NCBI RefSeq assembly: GCF_000427885.1
Contig: NZ_ATYW01000005.1
Span: 1-64,000 of the forward strand
From: Glycomyces tenuis DSM 44171
GTDB lineage: Bacteria > Actinomycetota > Actinomycetes > Mycobacteriales > Micromonosporaceae
Direction of reading: 5' to 3'
Length of the DNA stretch: 64,000 nucleotides
This document shows, piece by piece, positions 45,054 to 56,935 of the stretch. How positions within the stretch are numbered: the stretch's first letter is position 1; every line of letters begins with the position of its first letter. The translations under genes and the position numbers were made by a program. Under the pieces are notes generated by a model that saw nothing but the letters and a program-made list of their open reading frames with translations, made no database searches and was not told the DNA's origin.

Positions 45054-46079
45054 GGCCGGGCCGCCGCCCGCCAGGACGCGCCTGGTGCCCTGGCCGAAGC
45101 GCCAGACCTGGCGCAGGGCCTCGTATCCGAGGTAGGCGCGGGCGGCGAGCAGGCGCTGCTTGAGGCCGGTGACGCCGGGGGCGGGCCGCCACGCCTCGGG
45201 GCCGGGGTGGTAGCGGCGGTACAGCTCCGAGGTGCGGCGGAAGAATTCGCGGCGCTTCCTGGGCTCGACGCGCTCGGTGTTGCCGATGACGAGCAGCAGG
45301 TGCCACACCATGTGGTTGAACAGGGCGACGCGCACGCCCGGGTCGGCGACGCCCGCGAAGTCGTCCCAGGTGCGCTGCCACTGGGTGAACACGTCGAAGT
45401 GCCGGTCGTCGCGGGTGCGCGTGATGGAGGATCCGGCCCGCTGGCGCCACTGGTAGCAGCAGTCGGTGACCACCGACATGCGCTTGGCGCGGCGCAGCAG
45501 CCCGTACGTCCAGGGGATGTCGGTGTACCAGCCGGAGGGGAAGTCCAGGTCGATCGAGGTCAGGAACTCCCGGCGGGAGACCTTCGTCCACGGTGTGTGG
45601 GTGTAGTCGACGATCTGGGGCCACTCGTCGAGGGTGAAGCCGTCGAGGTCGACGGGGCTGTGCTCGGCGAGTTCGACGAGCTCGCCGGTCTCGACGGCGC
45701 CGGTGTCGCGGACCTTCTCGTGCTGGACGAGGACCACGTCGGGGCGCTCGGCGGCGGCGACGGCGGCGATCACGCGGTCGACCGCGCCGGGCTTGAGCTC
45801 GTCGTCGGCGTCGACGAACCAGACGTAGTCGCCGGTGGCGTGGGCCAGGCCGGTGTTGCGGGCGGGGCCGGAGCCGGCGTTCTCCGGTGTGGACACCACC
45901 CGGACGCGCCCGTCTCGCAGGGCGTAGCGATCGGCGATGGCCCGCGACCCGTCGGGCGAGCAGTCGTCGACGATGACGATCTCGAGCTGGTCTCCGCCGC
46001 CGCCCACGATCGTGTCGAGGCATCCCGCGAGGTAATCCTCGGCGTGGTAGACGGGGATGACGACGCTCAATACGGGCAT
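44961..46079 (-). CDS. GT2-family glycosyltransferase
   Basis: 372 aa from ATG 46079. The GT-A domain has SVVIPVYHAEDYLAGCLDTI (about 5-24), IVDDCSPDGSRAIADRY and the DxD region VWFVDADDELKPGAVD (about 95). A region with SVVTDCCYQWRQRAGSSITRT matches GT2 enzymes of the capsule/teichoic type (WcaA/EpsJ-like). The C-terminal 40 residues are Pro/Gln/Gly/Ala-rich and lie within the 93-bp overlap with the opposing gene. -10 hexamer TAGTAT lies just upstream, giving a probably leaderless start. Confidence 0.85.
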   Translation of the reverse strand: MPVLSVVIPVYHAEDYLAGCLDTIVGGGGDQLEIVIVDDCSPDGSRAIADRYALRDGRVRVVSTPENAGSGPARNTGLAHATGDYVWFVDADDELKPGAVDRVIAAVAAAERPDVVLVQHEKVRDTGAVETGELVELAEHSPVDLDGFTLDEWPQIVDYTHTPWTKVSRREFLTSIDLDFPSGWYTDIPWTYGLLRRAKRMSVVTDCCYQWRQRAGSSITRTRDDRHFDVFTQWQRTWDDFAGVADPGVRVALFNHMVWHLLLVIGNTERVEPRKRREFFRRTSELYRRYHPGPEAWRPAPGVTGLKQRLLAARAYLGYEALRQVWRFGQGTRRVLAGGGPASPAQQEAPQQPAGPPGRSLGGPAGGGAGRS

Positions 46080-46086
46080 GGAATAG

Positions 46087-46092
46087 ATACTA
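46087..46092 (-). promoter_or_regulatory. -10 hexamer TAGTAT for the leftward GT2 gene
   Basis: On the minus strand TAGTAT ends at 46087; initiation seven bases on is 46080, one base before the ATG at 46079. This predicts a leaderless or near-leaderless transcript. There is no ribosome binding site. Confidence 0.5.
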
Positions 46093-46196
46093 GCCCCGCG
46101 GGGCCGATGTCGCTGCTCGCCCAATGCAGTCGAATTCGCATTATGGAAAACGCGTTCTGGCTTGTGGACAACGGATTCTCCGGCCCATTCCGCGTT

Positions 46197-46220
46197 ATTC
46201 GAACGGAACTCCGAACGAAT
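46197..46220. promoter_or_regulatory. imperfect inverted repeat upstream of the UDP-HexNAc dehydrogenase
   Basis: Arms ATTCG-N2-CGGA and TCCG-N2-CGAAT flank a two-base centre; the two N2 pairs do not match. It lies midway between the divergent starts and could be an operator. Confidence 0.35.
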
Positions 46221-46291
46221 GCGGGAAGTGGTGAACTCTTGCGGACCGTAAGGTGAACAATCCGTTCGGACAGGCGCTTGATCTCCCCCAC

Positions 46292-46321
46292 TTGACAGAA
46301 AGTTGAACGGACGACTAACCG
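46292..46321 (+). promoter_or_regulatory. candidate promoter of the UDP-HexNAc dehydrogenase
   Basis: TTGACA at 46292-46297 is a perfect -35. At 18 bp the next hexamer is TAACCG (46316-46321), a weak -10. The leader to the GTG at 46425 would be about 95 bases. Confidence 0.35.
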
Positions 46322-46424
46322 CGGTCGACGCTCGCCCTCGACATGCCAGAGAGCGCCGCTGTTGCTAATCTCGAAGCCGGATGCGCCCGCACCGAACACC
46401 CCGCGAACCGCAAAGGACACCACC

Positions 46425-47702
46425 GTGGCATCGAACGAGCCGGCGAACCAGGCGCCGATCGACCTCGTCGTAGTCGGCCAGGGCTATGTCGGCCTGCCGC
46501 TCGCCCAGGCGGCCACCGCCAAGGGGCTCACCGTCGTCGGTCTCGACCGCTCGCAGGCCGTCGTCGACGCCCTGAACACCGGGGTCAGCCACATCGACGA
46601 CATCGCCGACGAGGCCCTCGCGGCCATGCTCGCGCGGGGCTACACCGCCTCGACCGACGCCTCGGTCCAGGCCCGCGCGAAGGCCGTCGTCATCTGCGTG
46701 CCGACCCCGCTCTCCGAGTCCGGCGGCCCCGACCTGGCCGCCGTCACCTCCGCCGCCAAGTCCACCGGTGAATACCTCATGCCCGGCACCCTCGTCGTCC
46801 TGGAGTCGACCACCTACCCGGGCACCACAGAGGAGGTCGTCGCGCCGATCCTCGAGCAGCGGGGCCTCAAGGCCGGCGAGGACTTCCACCTCGCCTTCTC
46901 CCCCGAGCGCGTCGACCCGGGCAACCCGGTCTACGGGATCGTCAACACCCCCAAGGTCGTCGGCGGCCTCACCCCGGCCTGCACCGCCGCGGCCGCCGCG
47001 CTGTACGGCCGCTTCGTCGACACCGTCGTCGAGGCCAAGGGCACGCGCGAGGCCGAGATGGCGAAGCTGCTGGAGAACACCTACCGGCACGTCAACATCG
47101 CCCTGGTCAACGAGATGGCCGTCTTCTGCCGCGAGCTCGGCGTGGACCTGTGGGACGCGATCGCGCTGGCGCGGACCAAGCCGTTCGGGTACCAGGCCTT
47201 CTACCCGGGCCCGGGCGTGGGCGGGCACTGCATCCCCATCGACCCGAACTACCTGTCCTACAAGGTCCGGACCCTCGGCTACCCGTTCCGCTTCGTGGAG
47301 CTGGCCCAGGAGATCAACAACCGGATGCCCGAGTACGTGGTCGGGCGGGCGATGTCGCGGCTCAACGAGCAGGGCCTGGCGCTCTCGCGCTCGCGGGTGC
47401 TGCTGCTGGGCGTCACCTACAAGCCCGACATCGCCGACCAGCGGGAGTCGCCGGCCGAGCCGGTGGCGAGGAGGCTCATCGACGCCGGCGCCGAAGTGGC
47501 CTACCACGACCCGCACGTCTCGTCGTGGACCGTCGCCGGGCGCGAGGTCGAGCGGGTGGGCGAGCTGGCCGTGGCCAAGGCCGACCTGGTGATCCTGCTG
47601 ACCCACCACAGCGAGTACACGCCGGAGGCGCTCCCGTCCGGGGCCCCGGTCCTCGACACCCGGGGCGCCCTGCGCGGCGCCGACGGCGTCGAGACCCTCT
47701 GA
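46425..47702 (+). CDS. UDP-N-acetylhexosamine 6-dehydrogenase (WecC/WbpA-like)
   Basis: 425 aa from GTG 46425 with AAAGGA upstream. NAD motif VVVGQGYVGLPLAQA (about 13-27), ESTTYPGTTEEV, FSPERVDPGNP, and the catalytic cysteine in GVGGHCIPIDP (Cys269). LLGVTYKPDIADQRESPAE closes the C-terminal domain. WecC uses UDP-ManNAc; WbpA uses UDP-GlcNAc and feeds the WlbA/B/C pathway, whose other members are at the left end. That makes UDP-GlcNAc the more likely substrate here. It ends at a 17-bp-stem terminator. Confidence 0.9.
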   Translation: MASNEPANQAPIDLVVVGQGYVGLPLAQAATAKGLTVVGLDRSQAVVDALNTGVSHIDDIADEALAAMLARGYTASTDASVQARAKAVVICVPTPLSESGGPDLAAVTSAAKSTGEYLMPGTLVVLESTTYPGTTEEVVAPILEQRGLKAGEDFHLAFSPERVDPGNPVYGIVNTPKVVGGLTPACTAAAAALYGRFVDTVVEAKGTREAEMAKLLENTYRHVNIALVNEMAVFCRELGVDLWDAIALARTKPFGYQAFYPGPGVGGHCIPIDPNYLSYKVRTLGYPFRFVELAQEINNRMPEYVVGRAMSRLNEQGLALSRSRVLLLGVTYKPDIADQRESPAEPVARRLIDAGAEVAYHDPHVSSWTVAGREVERVGELAVAKADLVILLTHHSEYTPEALPSGAPVLDTRGALRGADGVETL

Positions 47703-47703
47703 A

Positions 47704-47748
47704 GACGGAGCGAACCGCCGCGGGCCCGGCCCGCGGCGGTTCGCCGTC
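47704..47748. terminator. long perfect hairpin terminator, bidirectional
   Basis: A 17-bp stem without mismatch (47710-47726 with 47728-47744) around a single C. Flanking GACGG and CCGTC extend it to 47704-47748 with one bulged base. It sits between the convergent dehydrogenase and ABC permease genes and can stop transcription from both sides. Confidence 0.85.
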
Positions 47749-47770
47749 TCCTGGTCTCCCTACAGGACCG

Positions 47771-48532
47771 TCACGCGACGGCGCGGGCGAACCTTCTGGT
47801 CGCCCACCACACCAGCAGCACCGCCAGACCGCCGATGAAGGCCGTGGCCTGCCACACGTAGTCGCTGCCGAGGTCGCCGCTGAACAGGGCCCGCGCGGCC
47901 TCGACGGCGTAGTAGAACGGGTTGAACTCGGCCACGTTCTGGAGCCAGGACGGGGCCATGACCATCGGCAGCATGATGCCGGAGATGAGCATGATCGGCT
48001 GGACCAGGGTGTTGATGGTCGGCGCCATCGCGTCCTCGCTCTTGAGCACGATCGCCAGGCCGAGCGAGACCGCGGCGAGCATGAAGCCGGTGAGCAGCAC
48101 GATGAGGAGCATGAGCCCCACGCCGGGCCAGTAGACGTCGAGCCTGCCGGTCAGGGCCGCCAGCAGCACCAGGGCGAGGGCCTGGAACACCGTGGAGGTG
48201 ACCGCCGCGAGGGTGCGGCCGAGCATCAGGGCGATCCGGCTGACCGGGGTGACCCGCATGCGCTCGATGACGCCCTGGCGCAGCTCGGCGATGAGGCCAA
48301 AGCCGACGAAGGCGGACCCGAACAGGGCCATCATGATGATCAGGCCGGGCACGAAGGTCTCCATCGCGCCCTCTTCGAAGCCGGGCATGCCGTCCATGGG
48401 CTCCAGCAGCGGCGCGAACAGGAACAGGAAGTAGATCGGCTGGATCAGCATGACGATGAGCCAGACCGGCTGCTTCAGGTTGAGCAGCATGGCACGGGAG
48501 TAGACGAGCCAGGTGTCTCGCAGGATCTTCAC
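47771..48532 (-). CDS. ABC-2 type permease (DrrB-like)
   Basis: 253 aa from GTG 48532, two bases after the ATPase stop. Six hydrophobic segments. The segment GLIAELRQGVIERMRVTPVSRIALMLGR is the cytoplasmic loop typical of DrrB/ABC-2 permeases, and QPIMLISGIMLPM...FNPFYYAVEAARAL is the conserved helix before the C terminus. Probably exports a hydrophobic compound (drug or lipid) with the ATPase next to it. Controlled by the divergent PadR-type regulator. Confidence 0.88.
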   Translation of the reverse strand: MKILRDTWLVYSRAMLLNLKQPVWLIVMLIQPIYFLFLFAPLLEPMDGMPGFEEGAMETFVPGLIIMMALFGSAFVGFGLIAELRQGVIERMRVTPVSRIALMLGRTLAAVTSTVFQALALVLLAALTGRLDVYWPGVGLMLLIVLLTGFMLAAVSLGLAIVLKSEDAMAPTINTLVQPIMLISGIMLPMVMAPSWLQNVAEFNPFYYAVEAARALFSGDLGSDYVWQATAFIGGLAVLLVWWATRRFARAVA

Positions 48533-48534
48533 GG

Positions 48535-49506
48535 TCAGTTCCCCTCTTCGCGCAGCGAGCGGCCGGTCTGCTTCAGGAACACGTCGTCGAGGCTCGGCCG
48601 GTGCAGCTCGATGGACGCGGGGGCGATGCCGGCGCCGTCGAGGGCGCGCAGCAGCTCCGGCAGGGCGGTGGCGCCCTCGTCGACGTAGAGGCGCAGCACC
48701 GCGACGCCGGTGGCCGGGTCGGGCTCGCCGGACTCGATCTCGCGGACGAAGTCCTTCTCGCCCAGGAGGGTCCGGGCCTTCTCGCCGTCGCCGACCACGC
48801 CGACGGCCACGACGTCGCCCGCCACCTCCTTCTTGAGCGCCAGGGGCGTGCCCTCGGCGACGACCTCGCCGTGGTCGATGATCGCGAGCCGGTCGCACAG
48901 GGCGTCGGCCTCGTCGAGGTAGTGGGTGGTCAGGAAGATCGCGGTGCCCCGTTCGCGCAGCGAGCGGACCTCGTCCCACATGTGGGCCCGGGACTGCGGG
49001 TCGAGCCCGGTGGTGGGCTCGTCGAGGAAGAGCAGCTTCGGCTCGTGCATGATGCCGAGCGCGATGTCCAGGCGCCGCTTCTGGCCGCCGGAGTAGGTCT
49101 TGACGTTGCGGTCGGCGTACTCGGAGAGCTGGAAGGACTCGAGGACCTCGGCGGCGCGCTTCGCGGCGGTCCGCTTGGACATGCCGTAGAGGCGGCCCTG
49201 CATGACCAGTTCGTCGCGGGCGGTGACCTCGCCCCAGGTGCCGCCCTCCTGGCCGACGTAGCCGATGTCGCGGCGGACGGCGGCGGAGTCGGTGGCGAGG
49301 TCGTGGCCGCAGACGACGGCCCGGCCCTCGGTGGGTTCGATGAGGGTGGAGAGCATCCGCATCGTCGTGGTCTTGCCGGCCCCGTTGGGGCCGAGGAGGC
49401 CGAAGACCTCTCCTTCCTTCACGGCGAGGTCGACGCCGCGGACGGCCTCGACCTCCTTGCCGCGGGACTTGAAGACCTTCTTCAGCCCCTTCGTCTCGAT
49501 GAGCAT
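48535..49506 (-). CDS. daunorubicin-type ABC exporter ATPase (DrrA-like)
   Basis: 323 aa, ATG 49506 with GGTAGC upstream. Walker A LGPNGAGKTTTMRML (about 36-50), signature YSGGQKRRLDIALG, Walker B LLFLDEPTTGLDPQSR, H-loop LTTHYLDEADALCDR. The C-terminal extension after about 240 (ALPELLRALDGAGIAPASIELHRPSLDDVFL) is characteristic of the DrrA family. Forms an operon with the permease downstream. A promoter is visible at 49568-49597. Confidence 0.93.
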   Translation of the reverse strand: MLIETKGLKKVFKSRGKEVEAVRGVDLAVKEGEVFGLLGPNGAGKTTTMRMLSTLIEPTEGRAVVCGHDLATDSAAVRRDIGYVGQEGGTWGEVTARDELVMQGRLYGMSKRTAAKRAAEVLESFQLSEYADRNVKTYSGGQKRRLDIALGIMHEPKLLFLDEPTTGLDPQSRAHMWDEVRSLRERGTAIFLTTHYLDEADALCDRLAIIDHGEVVAEGTPLALKKEVAGDVVAVGVVGDGEKARTLLGEKDFVREIESGEPDPATGVAVLRLYVDEGATALPELLRALDGAGIAPASIELHRPSLDDVFLKQTGRSLREEGN

Positions 49507-49564
49507 GGCTACCTCACGGGTGGTGGTGTCCGGTGCGACCGGGGGCCGCTTTCCTTGTTCAAGT

Positions 49565-49638
49565 TTGACTATAAAGGCGGCCCTCCGATGCCCGCAAGCA
49601 GGTACCCATGGGATCGGCGGATTAGTCAACGCTATAAT
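49565..49638. promoter_or_regulatory. divergent promoters and inverted repeat between the ABC operon and padR-like gene
   Basis: Leftward: -35 TTGCGG (rc of 49592-49597), 18-bp spacer, -10 TATAGT (rc of 49568-49573), giving a leader of about 55 bases. Rightward: -10 TATAAT at 49633-49638. An inverted repeat TTGACTA (49565-49571) and TAGTCAA (49623-49629) flanks both. Binding of the PadR-type protein here would control both transcription units. Confidence 0.55.
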
Positions 49639-49647
49639 ATGGGCGTT

Positions 49648-50355
49648 ATGTGGAGCACGCGCCTTCTCGTCCTGGGCCTGGTCAGATGGCTCGGCCCCGT
49701 CCACGGCTACCTCGTGCGCCGCGAGCTCGACTCGTGGCGGATGCCGGGGGTCTCCGAGATCGGCGCGGGCTCGATCTACCACGCGCTCAAGAAGCTCACC
49801 GCCGACGGCCTGATCGAGGTGGTCGCCACCGAGTCGGTCGACGACCGCCCGGCCCGCACAACGTATCGGATCACGGTGACAGGCGAAAGCGAGTTCCAGC
49901 GGCTGGTGCGCGAGAAGCTGTGGGACGTGGCGCAGGCCGACGACCCCTTCCACACCGCCTGGTCGTTCGCGACGGTGCTCACCCCAACGGAGAACGCCGC
50001 GCTGCTCCGCCGGCGCGCCGAGGTGCTCTACCAGCGCGTCGAAGCGGTGACGATGATGCTGGCCGCGACGGCGCCGGACTTCGTCGAGGGGGCCGAGTCG
50101 AGCTTCCTGCCGGCGCACGCGCGGGCGCTGCTCAAACGCCAGACCGACCTGTGGAACACCGACGCCGAGTGGTGCGAGGACACCGCCGGGCGGATCGAGT
50201 CCGGCGACCTCGCGCTCAGGCCCGACCCCGATGCCGAGCAGGCCGCGCACTGGCGCGAGGCGATCCGCAGCGAGCGGTTCGCCGAGGAGTCGGCCCTGTG
50301 GCATTCCGTCTTCGACGAGCCGGGTCCTGAACGATCGTTTAATAGATCACGCTAA
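49648..50355 (+). CDS. PadR-family transcriptional regulator
   Basis: 235 aa. ATG 49648 (MWSTRLLVLGLVRWLGPVHGYLVRREL) is chosen because -10 TATAAT ends at 49638; a transcript starting near 49645 excludes the ATG at 49639. The winged-helix PadR domain (1-85) has GAGSIYHALKKLTADGLIEVV and TTYRITVTGESEFQRLV. The C-terminal part is a helical Vir-type dimerisation region. PadR proteins repress linked exporter genes and release them on ligand binding. The ABC operon upstream is the obvious target. Confidence 0.88.
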   Translation: MWSTRLLVLGLVRWLGPVHGYLVRRELDSWRMPGVSEIGAGSIYHALKKLTADGLIEVVATESVDDRPARTTYRITVTGESEFQRLVREKLWDVAQADDPFHTAWSFATVLTPTENAALLRRRAEVLYQRVEAVTMMLAATAPDFVEGAESSFLPAHARALLKRQTDLWNTDAEWCEDTAGRIESGDLALRPDPDAEQAAHWREAIRSERFAEESALWHSVFDEPGPERSFNRSR

Positions 50356-50462
50356 AAAATACACAACCACTGTTATAGAGAACCTCCAAATCAAGGGCGG
50401 TTTATGCCGGTTCGAGCGAGCTGTCGCCGACGGCGTCCGCACTTTCGCGGAGACTCGGCAAC

Positions 50463-50468
50463 TACACT
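50463..50468 (+). promoter_or_regulatory. -10 hexamer TACACT for the carboxylase gene
   Basis: TACACT ends at 50468; initiation seven bases on is 50475, one base before GTG 50476. This predicts a near-leaderless transcript. There is no ribosome binding site. Confidence 0.45.
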
Positions 50469-50475
50469 GCGGGAC

Positions 50476-54411
<3,936 letters not shown>

Positions 54412-54415
<4 letters not shown>

Positions 54416-55203
54416 GGCTGCGCTCCCGTGACGGCGCTCACCGGGATGATCCCGAGCAGGACGACGAGCGTGACGACCCCGGCCAGCACCGCGCCTCGGG
54501 ACCGCCGCGACTCGGTCACCGGGAGCATGGCGCTGAGCTGGAAGCGGCCGTCCGCGGTCCGGACGTCGAGGAGGCCGCCGGCCGAGGCGAGCCGCTCGCC
54601 CAGGCCGGCCAGGCCGAAGCCGCCGGAGGGCCCGGCCTCGCCGCCGACCGGCTCGGCGAGCGGGTCCGGCACAGGGTTGGACACGCCTACGAGGAGCGCG
54701 TCGTCCTCCCAGGTGATCGAGACCGTCACCGGCGTTCCGGGCGCGTGCTTGGCCGCGTTGGCGAGCCCTTCCTCCACGACCGCGTAGGCCGCGCGGTCCG
54801 CCATGGGCGGCAGCACGGTCGGCGTCCCGCGCTGGACCAGCTCGACCTCGGTCCCGGCCCTTTCGGCGTCGCCGACGAGCGCGGCCACGCCGGTCAGGTC
54901 CCGCGCGGGCCCGGGCGATTCGTCCCTGAGCATGCCCACCAGTCCGTGCAGGTCGTCGACCGCGTCCCGGACGGCGTCGCCGAAGCGGCGCGCGGCCGCC
55001 CTGGTCTCGGGGTCGCCCGCGGCGACTTCGAGCGCCCCCGCCTGGACGGCGGCGAGGCCGAGCCTGCGGCCGAGGTGGTCGTGCATGTCGCGGGCGATGC
55101 GGAGCCGCTCGCGCTGGACGGCCGCCTCGCGCTCGCGCGCGGTGCGCCGATGCAGCTGCCACAGTGCGATGCCCACCGCCAGCCAGACGAGGAGGGTAGT
55201 CAT
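54412..55203 (-). CDS. LiaS/DesK-like sensor histidine kinase
   Basis: 263 aa from ATG 55203 (MTTLLVWLAVGIALW); ATG 55236 and 55224 are alternatives. One N-terminal membrane span (4-18), then the HisKA_3 dimerisation helix with RIARDMHDHLGRRL (phosphorylated His41), an HATPase domain with N-box EGLANAAKHAPG and G2-like GGFGLAGLGERL. A C-terminal hydrophobic segment (about 235-257) is unusual for the family and would make a second span. No extracellular sensor domain: such kinases usually sense membrane stress or partner proteins. It pairs with the response regulator. Confidence 0.88.
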
Positions 55204-55292
55204 ACCGCTCAGCGTACGGGTCATCTTTCGTCGCATCGATCGGCGACGTTCGGCGACTGTCGCCCGGCCGCCTGTTTTCTTACGGTGGCAGC

Positions 55293-56024
55293 GTGATCGA
55301 AGTACACGAGCTGACGAAGCGGTACCGCGGGAAGGTGGCGGTGGACGGCCTGTCGTTCACGGTCGAACCGGGCCGCGTGACCGGCTTCCTGGGGCCCAAC
55401 GGCGCCGGGAAGTCCACGACCATCCGCCTGATCCTGGGCCTGGACCGGCCGACGAGCGGCACGGCCCTGATCGACGGGAGGCCGTACGCCGAGCTGGAGC
55501 GCCCGCTGACGCGGGTGGGCGCGCTGCTGGAGGCCGAGGCGGTGCATCCGTCCCGCAGCGCCTTCAACCATCTGCTGTGGCTGGCGAAGACGAACGGCCT
55601 GCCGACATCGCGGGTCCGCGAGGTCCTCGCCGAGACCGGCCTGGCCGACGTCGCCGGGAAGGCCCCGCGCGCGTTCTCGCTGGGCATGCGCCAGCGGCTC
55701 GGCGTGGCGGCGGCGCTGCTGGGCGATCCGGGCGTGCTCATCCTCGACGAGCCGGTGAACGGGCTCGATCCCGAGGGCGTGATCTGGATCAGGAACCTGG
55801 TCAAGCGCCTCGCGGCCGAGGGCCGCACGGTGCTCGTCTCGAGCCACCTCATGGCCGAGATGGCGTTGACGGCCGAGCACCTGGTGGTGATCGGCCGGGG
55901 GCGCCTGCTGGCGGACACGTCCACCGAGGAGTTCATCGCCGCGAACAGCGGCTCGACACTGGAGGAGGCGTTCATGCGTCTGACGGGCGCTTCGGTCGAG
56001 TTCCAGGCCGGTGAGGGCCGATGA
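55293..56024 (+). CDS. ABC exporter ATPase (ABC-2, bacitracin/antibiotic type)
   Basis: 243 aa from GTG 55293 with GGTGG upstream. Walker A LGPNGAGKSTT (about 34-44), signature FSLGMRQRLGVAAALL, Walker B VLILDEPVNGLDPEG, H-loop VLVSSHLMAEM. FSLGMRQRLG is the variant signature of BcrA/NatA-like antibiotic exporters. It overlaps its permease by four bases (ATGA) and diverges from the two-component system, a layout typical of LiaSR/BceRS-like drug response loci. Confidence 0.92.
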   Translation: MIEVHELTKRYRGKVAVDGLSFTVEPGRVTGFLGPNGAGKSTTIRLILGLDRPTSGTALIDGRPYAELERPLTRVGALLEAEAVHPSRSAFNHLLWLAKTNGLPTSRVREVLAETGLADVAGKAPRAFSLGMRQRLGVAAALLGDPGVLILDEPVNGLDPEGVIWIRNLVKRLAAEGRTVLVSSHLMAEMALTAEHLVVIGRGRLLADTSTEEFIAANSGSTLEEAFMRLTGASVEFQAGEGR

Positions 56025-56776
56025 GCGCGTTGGGATCGGCGGTCGCCGCCGAATGGGTGAAGGTCCGCTCGGTCCGCTCCACGGCGATCACCCTGGGCCT
56101 GTTCGCGGCCGTCGCGCTCGGGCTGAGCTGGTTGATCGCCAGGTCGTTCGACCCGGGCGGCCCGGCGGACGACGCGCTCCTGCCGGTCTTCTTCGGACTC
56201 CTGACCGCGCAGCTCGTGCTCGTCACGTTCGCGGTCACGACCGTGGGCTCGGAGTTCTCGACGGGCACGATCCGGGCCTCGCTGGCGGCCGTGCCCTCGC
56301 GCGGCAGGCTGCTCGCCGCGAAGATGACGGCGCTCGGCCTGACCATCGCGGCCGCGGCGCTCATCGTGGAGGCGGCGGTGTTCGCTCTCGTCCGGGTCTC
56401 GATCGGCGATGCGGCGGCGCCGCTGACCGAATGGTGGACGATCGAGGCGCTGCTGGGCGGGTGGATCCACCTCACCCTGCTGAGCGTGTTCACGGCGGCC
56501 CTCACGGTCATGCTGCGCAGCACCGTGGTCACGCTGTCGGTCCTGCTGCCGGTCCTGTTCCTGTCCTCGCAGGGCCTGGGGAACGTCGACGCGATCAAAC
56601 CGGTGGCGCAGTACATGCCCGACCAGGTCGGGATGGTCGTCATGCGCATGACGGTGCCGGGCGACCCGCAGTTCGGTCGCGACTACGGCGCCTGGACCGG
56701 GATCGGGATCCTGGTGCTGTGGACGGCGGCGGCGCTGCTCGGCGCCTGGTGGTCGATGCGCCGCAGGGACGCATGA
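56021..56776 (+). CDS. ABC-2 family exporter permease
   Basis: 251 aa, ATGA overlap with the ATPase. Six hydrophobic segments: about 19-42, 62-85, 100-125, 135-160, 170-190 and 222-245. The N-terminal EWVKVRSVRSTAITL and the TVGSEFSTGTIRASLAAVPSRGRLL loop are typical of ABC-2 permeases of bacitracin-type exporters. The last hairpins at 56849-56903 probably end this transcript. Substrate is likely an antimicrobial peptide or lipid-acting drug, inferred from the adjacent sensor. Confidence 0.87.
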   Translation: MSALGSAVAAEWVKVRSVRSTAITLGLFAAVALGLSWLIARSFDPGGPADDALLPVFFGLLTAQLVLVTFAVTTVGSEFSTGTIRASLAAVPSRGRLLAAKMTALGLTIAAAALIVEAAVFALVRVSIGDAAAPLTEWWTIEALLGGWIHLTLLSVFTAALTVMLRSTVVTLSVLLPVLFLSSQGLGNVDAIKPVAQYMPDQVGMVVMRMTVPGDPQFGRDYGAWTGIGILVLWTAAALLGAWWSMRRRDA

Positions 56777-56848
56777 GCGCCGATATGCGACAGTCCGCTT
56801 GAACGAAGCCAGAACATCACTCAAAGTTCTCATATAGCTTCATTCCGT

Positions 56849-56903
56849 GGTCGGCGCGCCGTTCGGCGCGCCGACCGACCGTGCCCGGCCGCTTCGCGGC
56901 CGG
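56849..56903. terminator. two consecutive hairpins between the ABC permease and lectin genes
   Basis: First stem: GGTCGGCGCGCC (56849-56860) and GGCGCGCCGACC (56865-56876), 12 bp perfect, GTTC loop. Second stem: CCGGCCGC (56885-56892) and GCGGCCGG (56896-56903), 8 bp with TTC loop. They follow the permease by 72 bp and precede the lectin start by 32 bp, so they may act as terminator, or the second as a leader element of the lectin mRNA. Confidence 0.7.
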
Positions 56904-56935
56904 CGCTTCGTGTCACCGGATGAGAAGGAGTACAC

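Larger units (their letters stand above)
46080..46424. other. 345-bp divergent intergenic region
   Basis: No gene. It is AT-richer than its flanks and contains an inverted repeat at 46197-46220, TTGACA at 46292, and direct repeats GCGGGAAGTGGTGAAC (46221) and GCGGACCGTAAGGTGAAC (46241) 20 bp apart. Confidence 0.55.
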
